From Candidatus Gastranaerophilales bacterium (GTDB lineage: Bacteria; Cyanobacteriota; Vampirovibrionia; Gastranaerophilales; Gastranaerophilaceae), in the NCBI GenBank assembly GCA_944323995.1, contig CALUUN010000034.1, positions 89,802 through 153,801 on the forward strand: a stretch of DNA of 64,000 bases, read 5' to 3'. A program made the translations under genes and the position numbers. The notes below the pieces were generated by a model that was given only the letters and a program-made list of their open reading frames with translations, had not been told where the DNA came from and ran no database searches. Below are positions 54,640 to 62,802 of this stretch, piece after piece. Position 1 is the stretch's first letter, and each line of letters begins with the position of its first letter.

Positions 54640-55199
54640 TAAAATCCCTCAAAAATTAAGTTTTCTATTCCAAAATGGTTTTTGTCTTGTACTTTTTTAA
54701 CCTGATAAACGCAACTTCTATCAATCACTCCAAGGTGTTGGAAATACTTTATCAATTGATTTAGAAGTGCCATTGTGTTTTTAATTCTGCGAGGCTTTAG
54801 GCGTCTTGATTCGCAGACTTTAAAAAGTTCTTTTATCGACTCAATATCAATTTCATGCAGGTAATAGCAGTTTATAAAAGGTATAATATTAAAATTGAAA
54901 ATAGCGTTATAGTTCCTATAGGTCTCGAATTTGCAGTATTTTTCGACATAATTTTTCATAAAATATTCTTTTGCATCTTCTATACTAATTTTCAGGTGTT
55001 TATTCTTTAGCGGGCTGAATATTTCATAATTTTCACCCGTTTTCGTTTCCTCATTGTATTTATAAATCCCGTTTTCAAAAAGTATTTTATTGCTGTTCAA
55101 AAGCTGTTCAAGTTTTGTTTTGCAATCGCATTCTGCTATCAATTCAATATCATCAAGGGTAAATTCTTTTAATCTCTTAGCTAATTTTTCTATATTCAT
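54639..55199 (-). CDS. Transposition-module protein with integrase core-binding-like domain
   Basis: 186 aa, overlapping the ATPase upstream by 4 bases and the next gene by 1. The first 50 residues look like a winged helix (LAKRLKEFTLDDIELIAECDC, then LLNSNKILFENGIYKY). Residues about 75-165 (AKEYFMKNYVEKYCKFETYRNYNAIFNFNIIPFI, then ESRRLKPRRIKNTMALLNQLIKYFQHLGVI) follow the SAM-like core-binding fold of tyrosine recombinases, but no catalytic domain is present. A DNA-binding accessory, possibly for end or target recognition; not recognised as TniQ/TnsD. Confidence 0.55.
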   Translation of the reverse strand: MNIEKLAKRLKEFTLDDIELIAECDCKTKLEQLLNSNKILFENGIYKYNEETKTGENYEIFSPLKNKHLKISIEDAKEYFMKNYVEKYCKFETYRNYNAIFNFNIIPFINCYYLHEIDIESIKELFKVCESRRLKPRRIKNTMALLNQLIKYFQHLGVIDRSCVYQVKKVQDKNHFGIENLIFEGF

Positions 55200-55876
55200 A
55201 CGAGTTCCTTTATAATTTCAAATGTAATTTCTGTTAGACCATTTTCTTTTGCAATAGTTTCAAGTTTGCTTATAAGCTGTACTATTTGTCTGAACCTATT
55301 GTATTTTTTGTGGATATATTCTATCGAATCTGGGGTAAACGGTATTTCAGATAGTTGGCTAAAAATTTGGCTCAAATCTTCTATTTCAAAGGTCTCAAAT
55401 TTTACAATCTCACTAAATCTGTCATACAGGTGCTTGTATCTTTCAAGTTTTCTAAGAGCCAAGCCCATTCCGACAAAGATTATCGGACAATCGGTTTTAT
55501 CGTGGATGTCTCTTAGGGTTTCAACACTTTTGTAATTGTTCATCAGGTAGTCGATTTCATCTACAAAAATAATTTTTGGCTTTTGAATAAGTTTGCTAAT
55601 TACGACATTAAAGTTGTCAGAGGTCAAATACCGAGGGAGTTCGTCCATTTCCCTAACAATTTCTTCAACAAGCCACCTGCTTGTCATAAGGTTTGAGGCT
55701 CGAATGTAAATCCCGTCATATTTGCAGGCTAACCAGAGTGCCGTTTGAGATTTTCCAAGCCCCGGCTCGCCATATATAAGTCCCATTTTAGGAATGTTTT
55801 TGGGTTTGCTTTTCAGGGCTTCAACTAAGCCTATAAAATTCCTTACATTTCGAGTTTTTATAAAGATTTTTTTCAT
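55196..55876 (-). CDS. MuB/TniB-like transposition ATPase
   Basis: 226 aa AAA+ protein. Walker A MGLIYGEPGLGKSQTALWLA near residue 36; Walker B KIIFVDEIDYLMNN near 100; sensor CPIIFVGMGLALRKLERY. MuB, TniB, TnsC and IstB-like ATPases select target DNA for their transposase and give target immunity. Directly downstream of the DDE transposase (68 bases) and overlapping the next gene. The short N-terminus lacks the MuB HTH domain. Confidence 0.85.
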   Translation of the reverse strand: MKKIFIKTRNVRNFIGLVEALKSKPKNIPKMGLIYGEPGLGKSQTALWLACKYDGIYIRASNLMTSRWLVEEIVREMDELPRYLTSDNFNVVISKLIQKPKIIFVDEIDYLMNNYKSVETLRDIHDKTDCPIIFVGMGLALRKLERYKHLYDRFSEIVKFETFEIEDLSQIFSQLSEIPFTPDSIEYIHKKYNRFRQIVQLISKLETIAKENGLTEITFEIIKELV

Positions 55877-55944
55877 TTTATCCTTTCTTGGTTGCTCGCA
55901 ATAAACGGGTATGGCTTTGCCTTAGACCCACTGCTTGCAATCCG

Positions 55945-57720
55945 CTATTCATATAACAGTTTATACTCCTTTGTTTGTTTAAATTCTGCAATCCAAGTGT
56001 CGCTTGGGTTATGTTTTATTAAATATTCATACTTTTCTGAATTGTTTTTGAAAATAGGGAGTGATTTTTCTCCGTTGTTTATTTTTTGAACACCATTTAA
56101 ACGAGGCTTGAACTTATTGTCACCCTGAACTTGTTTCAGGGTCTCTGGTGTTGCAGATTCTGAAATAAATTCAGAATGACATTCTAAAAATTTTATTTCA
56201 TCATTAGTCAATAATTTTTTAACTGAGTTTATCGTTTTCCGTTTCAGTTTTTGTTGTTTTTGGATTTTTTGTTTGTAATCCTCTAGATCCTCAACCGTTC
56301 CTAAAATCTTTGCCATTGGATGGGTTTCGGTTACTCGCTTCGCGGTGCATAAGTATTCACCTTTTTGGGTAAAAACTTTTACACTAGTCAGATCAAATAG
56401 GTTGTATTTTACCAGAACTTTTCCTCTCAGTCCGTATAGTCTTTCGTCAAAATAGTCACAATTTAAGAACCTTACGCCGTTTCGCTGAATTGTTTTGACT
56501 TCAGTTGCCAGCATCAAATCGTCAAGCAAACTTATATCAATATTTTGTTTCTTTCGATTTTCTAAAACCTCTGTGATTGTCATATTCGGTGCATTTGTGC
56601 AGGGCTGAGAGTTCTTGAACTTAAGCCACATATCAATCATTTTGATTGTTTCTTCTATAGTTGGGATATAATCTTGGTGTAAGTTTTTATGAAAAATTTC
56701 GTTTCGTTTCAAGTATGCAGGTTTGTTGATAATTGATGAGCCGACATAACTTGGCATTAGTTTTTCAAATCCTTCTTGAAATTCTTTGAAGAACCTCTCA
56801 ATAACCTTTGACCTTGCATTATATGGTCTTGCAAATACCGTTTCAATCCCGAGTTTTGCATAGAGTCCGTAAAAGCCTAATTCTCCGAACCCTTTATCAT
56901 CTGTGAAATACTTTGCTCTAAATGCTCTACCGTTATCTTGATAGACAATTTTGGGTACCATATCGAGGTTTATTATTGCGTTTCTTAGGGCACTTGCAAT
57001 ACATTGGGTGTTTTCTTCAAGCATAATTTCGTACCCGACCAGTGCTGTTGATTTCCAGTCTAAAAATCCGACTAAAGTCGCCCGACAAGGCTTGCCCGTA
57101 AACGGATTAATCACCTGAAACGCCAGTTTGTGCCCGTCTGCGACTAAAATATCCCCGACATCAAGCAGACTTGCATCTCTTTTAATATAAGGCTCGACTT
57201 TGTCAGAAAGAGCTTTTTCACCATCTCGAGCAAGCACCCATTTGTCGTAATTGTTATCCTTAAACCATTTTGCATAGCGTCTAAATGTAATATCCGCAGG
57301 GATAAAACTTTGACCTTGCTCTTTGAGTTTGTATTTTGTAAGTGCGATTGCTTTGCCGATACAAATTCTATTCGGGTGCAGGAGCAAGTCCATAAATATT
57401 TTGATTTCTTCATCTGTTAGACATGTTCTGTATTCATTCACAGAAACATATTTGTAATTAGGGATTAATCTTGTATAATCTTCTGTCCCGTCTAAACTTG
57501 CTTTCCAACGATGCAGGCTTCCTCGTGAGATTTTACCTAAAACACTGAAAAGGTAAGAATCTGAACTGTTATGCAGTTTGACAAAATCATAGTCTGCTTG
57601 AAGTTTGTTGACAGCTTTACGGCGAAACTCTTGCCATTTACGGATTAAATCAAGTTTTGCAAGAGCGTTTTGTTTTGCCTTCTCAGGGGTATATTTGATT
57701 GTCTCAACTTGGTTTTCCAT
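55945..57720 (-). CDS. Mu-type (MuA/TniA-like) DDE transposase
   Basis: 591 aa. An N-terminal DNA-binding part (SLHRWKASLDG, then RRYAKWFKDNNYDKW) is followed by the rve core: Asp in ILVADGHKLAFQV (about 193), Asp in VYQDNGRAFRAKYF (about 262) and Glu in NARSKVIERFFKEF (about 308), a proper DDE triad. A beta-barrel and a C-terminal tail for contact with the ATPase follow. ATG 57756 in frame lies inside the promoter element, so the start is 57720 (AAGGA upstream). An in-frame palindromic element adds about 21 residues near 513-534. Likely functional. Confidence 0.88.
   Translation of the reverse strand: MENQVETIKYTPEKAKQNALAKLDLIRKWQEFRRKAVNKLQADYDFVKLHNSSDSYLFSVLGKISRGSLHRWKASLDGTEDYTRLIPNYKYVSVNEYRTCLTDEEIKIFMDLLLHPNRICIGKAIALTKYKLKEQGQSFIPADITFRRYAKWFKDNNYDKWVLARDGEKALSDKVEPYIKRDASLLDVGDILVADGHKLAFQVINPFTGKPCRATLVGFLDWKSTALVGYEIMLEENTQCIASALRNAIINLDMVPKIVYQDNGRAFRAKYFTDDKGFGELGFYGLYAKLGIETVFARPYNARSKVIERFFKEFQEGFEKLMPSYVGSSIINKPAYLKRNEIFHKNLHQDYIPTIEETIKMIDMWLKFKNSQPCTNAPNMTITEVLENRKKQNIDISLLDDLMLATEVKTIQRNGVRFLNCDYFDERLYGLRGKVLVKYNLFDLTSVKVFTQKGEYLCTAKRVTETHPMAKILGTVEDLEDYKQKIQKQQKLKRKTINSVKKLLTNDEIKFLECHSEFISESATPETLKQVQGDNKFKPRLNGVQKINNGEKSLPIFKNNSEKYEYLIKHNPSDTWIAEFKQTKEYKLLYE
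56119..56182. repeat. Palindromic mobile element inside the transposase gene
   Basis: Two nested palindromes: ACCCTGAACTTGTTTCAGGGT and ATTCTGAAATAAATTCAGAAT (each partly given here), separated by a short linker. In the gene's frame it encodes CHSEFISES...PETLKQVQGD, a peptide I know as the product of a widespread palindromic repeat (Rickettsia-type and others). The reading frame is kept. A single arm of the same family is at 62288-62313. Confidence 0.75.
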
Positions 57721-57754
57721 TGTCTCAAAATCCTTGTAATGCCTTGTGCAACAC

Positions 57755-57784
57755 ATTCATCACTCTTGTTTCAAAGAAAGTCAA
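57755..57784 (-). promoter_or_regulatory. Element promoter, copy 3 (transposase operon)
   Basis: On the minus strand TTGACT (57784-57779), 17-bp spacer ending AAGAGT, GATGAAT (57761-57755). The transposase ATG 57720 follows about 35 bases on. Confidence 0.65.
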
Positions 57785-57901
57785 GTCCTGAAATTATAAT
57801 AAAATGTAAAATTAAAAATATACTTAATCTATAGTTTAATTCAAATAAATAATATATAAACAAATTTTATAAGTATCTTCCATATTTAATTTTAATAAAT
57901 T

Positions 57902-57941
57902 TGTCCCAACTATTGACTTTTTGTCCCAAGTATCATATGAT
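57902..57941 (+). promoter_or_regulatory. Promoter of ietAS with paired TGTCCCAA operators
   Basis: TTGACT (57913-57918), 17-bp spacer, TATGAT (57936-57941). TGTCCCAA occurs at 57902-57909 and 57922-57929, exactly 20 bp apart, flanking the -35. GAGG and ATG 57962 follow. Autoregulation through the helix-turn-helix at the end of the ATPase is a guess. Confidence 0.65.
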
Positions 57942-57961
57942 ATATTTGAGGTAATTAAATC

Positions 57962-59002
57962 ATGAAAAAGAAAAATGTCATAAACTTAATAAAATATCAC
58001 GCAGAAAAAAACGAAGCTGCATTTAGACAAGAAGCATATATAATAGCTAAGGATTTTGATAATGAGAAAGATTATAGCTTGGCTCAATATATAGTCTCTT
58101 TATTGTCTGATGCAAATAATTTTTGTCCGCAGTTTCAAGAAGAAGATTGTCGATTTTTAAAAAAGGTTGAGTTTGGAAATGAGCCTTTACCACTACCAAG
58201 TATTATAGAAGATAATATTGTCGGTATAATAAATGCGATAGGACATAATGCTGGAGTTAATAAATTTTTATTTGAAGGTCCGCCTGGAACAGGTAAAACC
58301 GAGAGTGTTAAGCAAATCGCAAGAATATTGGATAGAGATTTGTATATGGTTGATTTTGATAATATTATTGATAGCAAATTAGGTCAAACATCAAAAAATA
58401 TCTCTGCGTTATTTAATGAGTTACATAAAATTTCTCAACCACAAAAAATTATTATTTTGTTTGATGAAATCGATGCCTTAGCTATCGACAGAATAAATTC
58501 AAATGATTTACGAGAAATGGGTAGAGCCACTTCATCGTTATTAAAAGGGTTTGATGGACTTGATAATAATATTGTTATTATTGCAACAACCAACTTGTAT
58601 AAAGCTTTTGATAAGGCTTTAATAAGACGATTTGATGCAATTGTTAATTTTAGTGAATATACACAAGCTGATCTAGTAGAAGCAGCAGAAAAGATATTAA
58701 ACAAATTGCTTAACAGATTTAAGACAGCAGGACGCAATATTACGTTATTTAGGAAAATACTTAATACAGCCGATCAATTACCTTATCCTGGAGAGTTAAA
58801 AAATATTTTAAAAACATCTTTAGCTTTTAGTGATCCTAGTTATGAATATGATTATTTAAAAAGAATTTATAATTCACTTAATAAAGAAAATAGTAATTCC
58901 CTAAAGAATATTCAAGATAAAGGTTTTACAGTAAGAGAAATTGAAATTTTGACAGGAGTATCAAAAAGCCAAGTATCAAGAAAACTTAAGGAGATAAAAT
59001 AA
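57962..59002 (+). CDS. ietA: AAA ATPase of an ATPase-subtilase defence pair (IetA-like)
   Basis: 346 aa. Walker A FLFEGPPGTGKTESVKQIARIL near residue 100; Walker B KIIILFDEIDALAIDRI; sensor IVIIATTNLYKAFDKALIRRFDAIV with arginine fingers, as in FtsH/Cdc48-class AAA proteins. The C-terminus (TVREIEILTGVSKSQVSRKLKEI) is a helix-turn-helix. An AAA ATPase next to a subtilase is the composition of ietAS, described as a plasmid maintenance/exclusion locus and later as an anti-phage system. The subtilase starts 1 base after its stop. Confidence 0.82.
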   Translation: MKKKNVINLIKYHAEKNEAAFRQEAYIIAKDFDNEKDYSLAQYIVSLLSDANNFCPQFQEEDCRFLKKVEFGNEPLPLPSIIEDNIVGIINAIGHNAGVNKFLFEGPPGTGKTESVKQIARILDRDLYMVDFDNIIDSKLGQTSKNISALFNELHKISQPQKIIILFDEIDALAIDRINSNDLREMGRATSSLLKGFDGLDNNIVIIATTNLYKAFDKALIRRFDAIVNFSEYTQADLVEAAEKILNKLLNRFKTAGRNITLFRKILNTADQLPYPGELKNILKTSLAFSDPSYEYDYLKRIYNSLNKENSNSLKNIQDKGFTVREIEILTGVSKSQVSRKLKEIK

Positions 59003-59003
59003 A

Positions 59004-61223
59004 ATGAATTCAACACTTCAATTAAAAGGGACTTTTGAACAAAGAAAAAATGATGCAGCTTTTGGATCTCCAAACTTGCCAGCAGGCGAATCAATAAATT
59101 CTGAGAAATTAGAAGAATTGCTTTCTGATTTGGAAAGATTATATGATTTTTGGCAAAAAGACAATACTGTACCAGGCGCTTTAGTTAGTGTTTATTATAA
59201 CAAGATAGCTGCCAAAAGTAACCGAATACAAAGGATTTTATCATCTGGTAATAATAGTATAAGAGGTGCTCGTTACGATAATAGTAACTCCTTGAGACAT
59301 ATAATTACGCATTATGTATCATTGAAAGAATTAGAACAATCAATAAATGAAGTTAAAGAAGCAATATCTATACTAAATGAAAAATTTAACGGTTTAATTT
59401 CTTACGACAAAATAAAAGAAATTACTACAAAAGGTTTTAATGATAAAGTTTTGTTTAAAAATTCTAACCTTTGTAAAACAAATTTTTTAAGAATAATTGT
59501 AGATGCTTATTATGTTGAAAAATTTGATATTTTAAAAGATAAAACTGTTTTGCAAGAAGCTTCAATAATTACTATTTTTAAAACGATTTCTGACACTGAA
59601 AGTTTATTAAAAAAAATAGGTATAAGAATTGATAACAACAGAATAATAGATGAAACTACAATATATTTGTATCCTGATGAGCTAAGCCTCTTAAAAGCAA
59701 AAGCACCATATTTAATATCTATGGCAGTGCACGATTTATCTGAATTGACCAAAAATGATTTTGAATTTGCTGGGGAAACTGAGGCTAGATATATTGCATC
59801 ACCTAAAAATGAACCTACAATTGGAGTAATTGATACGTCCTTTGATCAAGGTGTATATTTTTCAGAGTGGGTAGAAACTACAAATCTATTATCTAAAGAT
59901 ATTCCTATCTCTGATAGTGATTATGTTCATGGAACAGCTGTATGTTCTATTATTGTAGATGGTCCGTCTTTAAACCCAGATTTAGATGATGGTTGTGGAC
60001 ACTTCAAAGTAAAGCATTATACCGTAGCAGCTGGAAGTCAATTTAGTTCTTTTAGTATAATTAAAAATATTGAAAAAATTGTAGCAATGAATCCAGAGAT
60101 TAAAGTTTGGAATTTATCATTGGGATCAAAAATGGAAGTAAATTCTAATTTTATATCACCAGAGGCCGCAATTCTTGATAAAATCCAAAGTGAAAATGAT
60201 GTTATCTTTGTTATTTCTGGAACAAACAAAAAAGATAATGAAAAAGATAAAGCAATAGGTGCACCTGCAGATTCAATTAATTCTTTAGTTGTCAATTCAG
60301 TTACAAGAAATGGGGATCCAACTCCTTATACTAGAACAGGTCCGGTATTATCGTTTTTTATAAAACCTGACATATCATACTTCGGAGGAGATAATTTAAG
60401 TAAAATCCGTGTGTGTACAAATAAGGGTATTGAATTTGTGCAAGGAACATCATTTTCAGCACCTTGGGTAGCAAGAAAGTTGTGTTATTTAATGTCCATA
60501 TTAGGACTATCACGTGAAGAAGCAAAAGCTCTTTTAATACATTCTTCTACAACATGGCAAAAACAACAATTTGATATTTTTAAAATTGGACATGGTATTA
60601 TCCCGCAGCGAATTGAAGATATTGTAAACACTAAAGATGATGAAATCCAATTTATTATATCAGGTGTTTCGGAAGAATATGATACATATAATTATAAACT
60701 TCCAATTCCTATACATCAAAATAAACATCCCTTCATTGCAAAAGCAACACTATGTTACTTTCCTAAATGTTCTAGAAATCAAGGAGTAGATTATACTAAC
60801 ACAGAGCTTGACATAAAAATTGGAAGAATAAAAGATAAAGAAATTAAATCTATTGATAATAACTATCAAGATTCAAAAGGTATATTTATCAAGGAAAAAG
60901 ATGCACGCCAATATTTTAGAAAATGGGATAATATAAAACACATAAGAGAAATTTTAAAAACTAGAAATATGCCAAAAATAGCATATACTCCAAAAGGTTT
61001 ATGGGGAATAAGCTTGAAAACAAAAAATAGGTTAAATCCAGAAGATGGGAAAGGATTAAAATTTAGTATTATCGTTACTTTAAAAGAATTGAATGGTGTT
61101 AATAGAATTGATGACTTTATTCGAAATTGTTTGCTAAACGAATGGTTTGTAAATAAAATCGATATAGAAACTAGAATTGATATACACAATATTGCAGAAG
61201 AAGATATTAATTTTGAAGAGTAA
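59004..61223 (+). CDS. ietS: Subtilisin-like serine protease of the defence pair (IetS-like)
   Basis: 739 aa, no signal peptide, so intracellular. After a helical N-terminal part of about 265 residues, the S8 catalytic triad is complete: Asp in TIGVIDTSFDQG, His in DYVHGTAVCSIIVDG, Ser in VQGTSFSAPWVARKL, with VIFVISGTNKKDN near the oxyanion position. A C-terminal region of about 190 residues is unassigned. AAGGAGAT precedes the ATG. It presumably needs the ATPase to be held inactive or activated on infection. Confidence 0.85.
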   Translation: MNSTLQLKGTFEQRKNDAAFGSPNLPAGESINSEKLEELLSDLERLYDFWQKDNTVPGALVSVYYNKIAAKSNRIQRILSSGNNSIRGARYDNSNSLRHIITHYVSLKELEQSINEVKEAISILNEKFNGLISYDKIKEITTKGFNDKVLFKNSNLCKTNFLRIIVDAYYVEKFDILKDKTVLQEASIITIFKTISDTESLLKKIGIRIDNNRIIDETTIYLYPDELSLLKAKAPYLISMAVHDLSELTKNDFEFAGETEARYIASPKNEPTIGVIDTSFDQGVYFSEWVETTNLLSKDIPISDSDYVHGTAVCSIIVDGPSLNPDLDDGCGHFKVKHYTVAAGSQFSSFSIIKNIEKIVAMNPEIKVWNLSLGSKMEVNSNFISPEAAILDKIQSENDVIFVISGTNKKDNEKDKAIGAPADSINSLVVNSVTRNGDPTPYTRTGPVLSFFIKPDISYFGGDNLSKIRVCTNKGIEFVQGTSFSAPWVARKLCYLMSILGLSREEAKALLIHSSTTWQKQQFDIFKIGHGIIPQRIEDIVNTKDDEIQFIISGVSEEYDTYNYKLPIPIHQNKHPFIAKATLCYFPKCSRNQGVDYTNTELDIKIGRIKDKEIKSIDNNYQDSKGIFIKEKDARQYFRKWDNIKHIREILKTRNMPKIAYTPKGLWGISLKTKNRLNPEDGKGLKFSIIVTLKELNGVNRIDDFIRNCLLNEWFVNKIDIETRIDIHNIAEEDINFEE

Positions 61224-61235
61224 CAAGGAGTTTTT

Positions 61236-62072
61236 ATGAGTAAAAAACTAATACCTATGGCTATATGTTATGATTTTGACGGCACGCTATCACCTGGTAA
61301 CATGCAAGAATATGAATTTATGGATAAACTTGGAGTTAAAGCTATGTGGTTTTGGAAAAAATCGCTCAAATTTTCTAAAGCACAGAATGCTGATCCAATT
61401 TTATCATACATGAAACTTATGCTAGAGGAAGCACAATATAAAGGTCTACCTGTAACAAAAGATTATTTTAACAAATGCGGAAAAAATGTAGAATTTTTCC
61501 CTGGTGTTGCTGAATGGTTTAAAAGGATTAATAATTATGGAAGAGAAAGAGGCGTAGAAGTTTCTCACTACATAATATCTTCTGGGCTGAGAGAAATGAT
61601 TGAAGGAACTGCTATTGCAAAAGAATTTAAATGCATATTTGCTTCATCTTTTATGTATAACCCAAGTAATGTTGCTTATTGGCCAGCAAATGCAGTAAAT
61701 TATACGGCAAAAACTCAATATTTATTTAGAATAAATAAAGGCTGTTGTGATATTAATGATAATAAAATTATTAACCAATATATTCCTGAAGAAGATCGAG
61801 CAATACCTTATAAAAATATGGTATATATAGGTGATGGTGATACTGATATCCCATGTATGAAATTAGTCAAATTATCAGGTGGACATTCTGTAGCTGTATA
61901 TAATTCTAGAAAAAAGGATAGAAAAAATAAAGCACAAAAGTTAATTACTGAAGATAGAGTTAACATATGTGCAAATGCTGATTATAGAGAAGGGAAAAAA
62001 CTTGATAAATATGTCAAATCAATTATTAATAAAATAGAATTAGAGAATAAAATCAAAAAACTAGAGAAATAA
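61236..62072 (+). CDS. HAD-superfamily phosphatase
   Basis: 278 aa. Motif I YDFDGTLSPGN at residue 11, motif II HYIISSGLREMIEG, motif III/IV VYIGDGDTDIPCMKLVK. The pattern is that of phosphoserine-phosphatase-type HAD hydrolases with a cap domain. AAGGAG precedes the ATG. It follows ietS after 12 bases in the same direction, so the three genes may be one transcript. Substrate unknown; a nucleotide or small phosphate metabolite is possible. Confidence 0.85.
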   Translation: MSKKLIPMAICYDFDGTLSPGNMQEYEFMDKLGVKAMWFWKKSLKFSKAQNADPILSYMKLMLEEAQYKGLPVTKDYFNKCGKNVEFFPGVAEWFKRINNYGRERGVEVSHYIISSGLREMIEGTAIAKEFKCIFASSFMYNPSNVAYWPANAVNYTAKTQYLFRINKGCCDINDNKIINQYIPEEDRAIPYKNMVYIGDGDTDIPCMKLVKLSGGHSVAVYNSRKKDRKNKAQKLITEDRVNICANADYREGKKLDKYVKSIINKIELENKIKKLEK

Positions 62073-62110
62073 ATTTCATATTGAACTAACTATAAAATAT
62101 GAATTTGAGA

Positions 62111-62176
62111 GAGCCTAAATTCTCAACCATAGTAAAAATATTCCATGAATTAGGTTATGAACTGGAAATTGCTTAA
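62111..62176 (+). pseudogene. HigA antitoxin tail, duplicated remnant
   Basis: 22 codons reading EPKFSTIVKIFHELGYELEIA-stop, the same residues as the end of the intact antitoxin at 63363-63428. Six codons differ and all changes are synonymous. The rest of the gene is missing; the HAD gene ends 38 bases upstream. The similarity continues without gaps through the following non-coding repeats. Confidence 0.85.
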
Positions 62177-62231
62177 ATATCCAAATCTCATTGATAATTT
62201 GTAATATCTCAATTTGTAAGCAAAAGTAAAA

Positions 62232-62358
62232 TTGCACTTTGTTGCACTTAATTACACTGGCTTTAAACAGGCTTTGTGGGCGGGTTAGACCCTGAAATAA
62301 ATTCAGGGTGACAAAATTTTAGTGCAATTTAGTGCAAGAATTGAGTAGTTAAGTGCAA
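62232..62358. repeat. Inverted array of AGTGCAA heptamers, copy 1
   Basis: TTGCACT at 62232 and 62242 and TTACACT at 62252 (10-bp steps), a gap of 62 bp, then AGTGCAA at 62321, 62331 and 62352 (steps 10 and 21). All steps are whole helical turns. An identical layout with 1252-bp offset is at 63484-63610. Could be integrase arm sites, an origin-like element or a regulator array. This is the main content of the 626 bases between the antitoxin remnant and higB. Confidence 0.7.
62288..62313. repeat. Single-arm palindromic element
   Basis: GACCCTGAAATAAATTCAGGG with TGACA attached; same family as the element inside the transposase at 56119-56182. It sits in the gap between the two halves of the heptamer array. 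Confidence 0.65.
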
Positions 62359-62412
62359 GAAAAGAATGGTACATCTCAATACAAAAAAACAGCCTCAAAT
62401 CGGCGGTGTGTT

Positions 62413-62510
62413 TGATTTTTTATTAAAAATTCCCCGTCTCAATGTCCCAGAAACCTATTATTGATTTTTTATTAAATTTTCCCTGTCTCAATGTCTCAGA
62501 AACCTATTAC
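62413..62510 (+). repeat. Two tandem 49-bp repeats
   Basis: Units at 62413-62461 and 62462-62510, each starting TGATTTTTTATTAAA and containing GTCTCAATGTCYCAGAAACC. A third unit lies at 63665-63713, exactly 1252 bp from the first. Only the left copy of the larger repeat has the tandem duplication. Confidence 0.8.
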
Positions 62511-62683
62511 TATTAATTACCTGCAAAAATTTCGCATCCAATAAAGGTTCATAATATATAGATTTATATATTTATACATGCACTCAGTGGACTGGGACCA
62601 TCAGCCCATATCTATTCAGTTAAAAATGTAATTTATCTTAATTTGTTCTTTTTTAATACCTCCTTATTAACTTTTACATACAC

Positions 62684-62713
62684 ATTAATCGCTCTTGTAG
62701 CAATAAAAGTCAA
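62684..62713 (-). promoter_or_regulatory. Element promoter, copy 4 (decayed, no gene)
   Basis: Minus strand TTGACT (62713-62708), 17-bp spacer ending AAGAGC, GATTAAT (62690-62684). An AAGGAGGT ribosome-binding site follows about 30 bases on (around 62660) but no reading frame begins there, so the gene it served seems to be deleted. The sequence from 62511 to 62660 shows nothing else recognisable. Confidence 0.55.
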
Positions 62714-62767
62714 GTCATTTGCTCAAAACTTTTTATTAAGAACTTATTAAGAATAAACACCACAAAA

Positions 62768-62796
62768 TTGACAAAGTGTCTGCTATAGTTTACACT
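62768..62796 (+). promoter_or_regulatory. higBA promoter, leaderless geometry
   Basis: TTGACA (62768-62773), 17-bp spacer, TACACT (62791-62796), 6 bases, ATG 62803. No ribosome-binding site. Confidence 0.7.
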
Positions 62797-62802
62797 ATTA
62801 AT

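Noticed and set aside
57721..57756. Earlier ATG for the transposase at 57756
   Set aside because: It lies inside the GATGAAT promoter element; ATG 57720 has AAGGA upstream.
46024..57961. Exact ends of the Mu-like transposon
   Set aside because: I looked for inverted TG...CA ends near 46.0 kb and 57.8-57.9 kb; both regions are AT-rich and only vaguely alike, so no ends are called.
62640..62700. Gene after the fourth element promoter on the minus strand
   Set aside because: A ribosome-binding site is present but no reading frame of more than a few codons follows.
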